Below, one piece after another: positions 14,699 through 15,202 of a stretch of DNA of 15,202 nucleotides. The stretch comes from Halobacteriales archaeon (lineage in GTDB: Archaea > Halobacteriota > Halobacteria > Halorutilales > JAHENH01). A program made the position numbers and the translations under genes. The stretch spans positions 1-15,202 of the forward strand of contig JAHENH010000061.1 of NCBI GenBank assembly GCA_018609935.1. The letters run 5' to 3'. Each line of letters begins with the position of its first letter. Position 1 is the stretch's first letter. A model generated the notes under the pieces. It did no database searches. It was not told where the DNA came from and was given only the letters and a program-made list of their open reading frames with translations.

Positions 14699-14775
14699 CA
14701 AAGATATGGTAAATGATCGAGAATACCAAATAAATCATGAAGAAATTTTAAAAAAAGTGGGTCATCTTATAGCTA
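14699..14775 (-). promoter_or_regulatory. Late promoter P1 (start of the leftward block)
   Basis: Minus-strand TTTG (14730-14727), a 20-nt spacer and TATCTTTG (14706-14699, perfect TAnnTTTG, followed by C) form a Bacteroidota-type promoter. The spacer starts GTATTCTCGATCATT, as in P4 apart from two bases. Exactly 28 nt upstream of the TTTG is TAGCTATAAGATGACCC (14775-14759), one base shorter than the P2 and P3 copies. The 28 nt between are AT-rich with a T7 run. It is the only promoter found that has both the upstream element and the shared spacer motif. Confidence 0.85.
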
Positions 14776-14826
14776 AAATATTAAATGAGCCCCCTATAGA
14801 TACTATATATTATTAGACCCCCCCTA
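14773..14826 (-). repeat. Two G-run direct repeats upstream of P1
   Basis: On the minus strand TAGGGGGGGTCTAATAATA (14826-14808) and TAGGGGGCTCATTTAATA (14796-14779) are imperfect copies 30 bp apart, with runs of seven and five G. The nearer copy leads directly into the TAGCTA element of P1. Nothing comparable precedes P2 or P3. It may be an extra factor site or chance in an AT-rich region. Confidence 0.35.
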
Positions 14827-14890
14827 CCTTATTTTATAAGATCAGATATTATTTTTAGGTATAAACTGTGAGAGTGCGTGGTATTTTAAC

Positions 14891-15009
14891 TTCACAGACC
14901 CGGTCAAAGTTATGGTGGTTAACACCCGCTGCCTTTTACTTTTGGCAAATGTGTAATTGGAAAAAGGGAAAATCCCTTTTTCATAGACTCGTCCAAAGGT
15001 ATGGGAGTT
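14891..15009 (+). repeat. 30-bp direct repeat in the divergent control region
   Basis: Two ungapped copies, 14891-14920 and 14980-15009, match at 23 of 30 positions and begin 89 bp apart. Both begin TTCA, contain AGAC, CG and CAAAG, and end in TATGG followed by GTT after two or three bases. Both are on the side facing the rightward gene. The TATGG of each contains an ATG that opens a short frame (14 codons from 14912; 32 codons from 15001), and the real rightward gene also starts within TTATGG. No host-type -33/-7 pair is found here. Confidence 0.55.
14960..14982 (+). terminator. Perfect 10-bp hairpin with AAA triloop, terminator-like
   Basis: GAAAAAGGGA pairs perfectly with TCCCTTTTTC around the loop AAA. 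With A5 on one side and T5 on the other, it could act as an intrinsic terminator in both directions. Its T-tract is inside the stem rather than free after it, and the hairpin abuts the second copy of the 30-bp repeat, so a promoter or attenuator role is equally possible. Confidence 0.45.
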
Positions 15010-15077
15010 CCGAGTTTTCGGTTATCTCCTAGCAGGTGGGTAGGTAAATTCCACCGAATTAATTCAATGTTTAACCA

Positions 15078-15095
15078 GGAGGGAAAATTCCCTCC
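15078..15095 (+). promoter_or_regulatory. Hairpin that buries AGGAGG ahead of the rightward gene
   Basis: GGAGGGAA and TTCCCTCC are perfectly complementary around AA (7-8 bp stem). The 5' arm carries the only strong Shine-Dalgarno-like sequence near the rightward start (AGGAGG, 15077-15082), paired here with CCTCC. It shares the GGGAAAAT(T)CCC core with the hairpin at 14960-14982. It lies 15 nt before the ATG at 15111. This might limit or time translation of the rightward gene, or be a DNA hairpin read by a polymerase. Confidence 0.45.
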
Positions 15096-15110
15096 ATAAA
15101 TTTATGCCTT

Positions 15111-15202
15111 ATGGTACAACAATTAGATCAAACGACTGCTCAGAATATATTGGGCAGTCGTGACGTAATATCTGAGACAGGATATTACACATGTAAAGTA
15201 GA
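15111..15202 (+). CDS. Start of a rightward gene (runs off right edge)
   Basis: An ATG at 15111 opens a frame of 30 codons to the window end (MVQQLDQTTAQNILGSRDVI, then SETGYYTCKV). It is the only rightward frame of this kind and follows the divergent control region, as expected where the two oppositely transcribed halves of a crAss-like genome meet. An ATG at 15104 in another frame stops after 19 codons. No Shine-Dalgarno lies at normal distance; AGGAGG is within the hairpin upstream. The fragment is too short for a family assignment. Confidence 0.5.
   Translation, partial: MVQQLDQTTAQNILGSRDVISETGYYTCKV

Overview
The window reads as part of a crAss-like (Crassvirales) tailed phage of a Bacteroidota host. 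Evidence for the phage group is the minus-strand block TerL (682 aa), portal (834 aa with a long charged coiled-coil tail), putative scaffold, major capsid protein (499 aa), a conserved 293-aa capsid-side protein and a head-tail connector. An HU/IHF-like protein lies upstream of TerL. Evidence for the host is that all four promoters I can place are of the Bacteroidota type (TTTG, 20 nt, TAnnTTTG) and that most genes lack a clear Shine-Dalgarno. These family assignments come from recalled sequence resemblance; no search was run.

Layout, read in the direction of transcription (right to left). At the right edge (15111 onward) a plus-strand gene begins and runs off the window. Positions 14260-15110 are a divergent control region. 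It holds two hairpins and a 30-bp direct repeat facing the rightward gene, and a strong leftward promoter (P1) followed by a structured leader of about 430 nt. The minus-strand block then starts with three accessory genes: a DUF5675 protein with a calcium-loop-like insert, a membrane-anchored LamG-like protein with atypical codons, and a small protein with a hydrophobic C-terminus. A second promoter (P4) drives a set of small overlapping genes: winged-HTH, FlbD-like, IHF-like, an unknown, GroES-like, zinc ribbon and a 183-aa TerS candidate. TerL follows. P2 lies before the portal and a small two-helix membrane protein. P3 lies before scaffold, major capsid, the 293-aa protein, connector and the beginning of a fibre-like gene that leaves the window on the left.

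The most interesting signal is regulatory. P1, P2 and P3 each carry, exactly 28 nt upstream of the -33 TTTG, the same 17-18 bp element (TAGCTATWAG..GAMCCC, or GACCC in P1). P1 and P4 instead share an 11-bp core (TCTCGATCATT) inside the -33/-7 spacer. Together they look like a modular late-promoter system: one cis-element suggests an activator site, the other an operator, and the HTH gene directly under P4 is a candidate regulator.

I see no tRNA gene that meets the consensus, no integrase, no CRISPR array and no insertion sequence. Standard stop codons give sensible gene ends, so I see no stop-codon recoding here.
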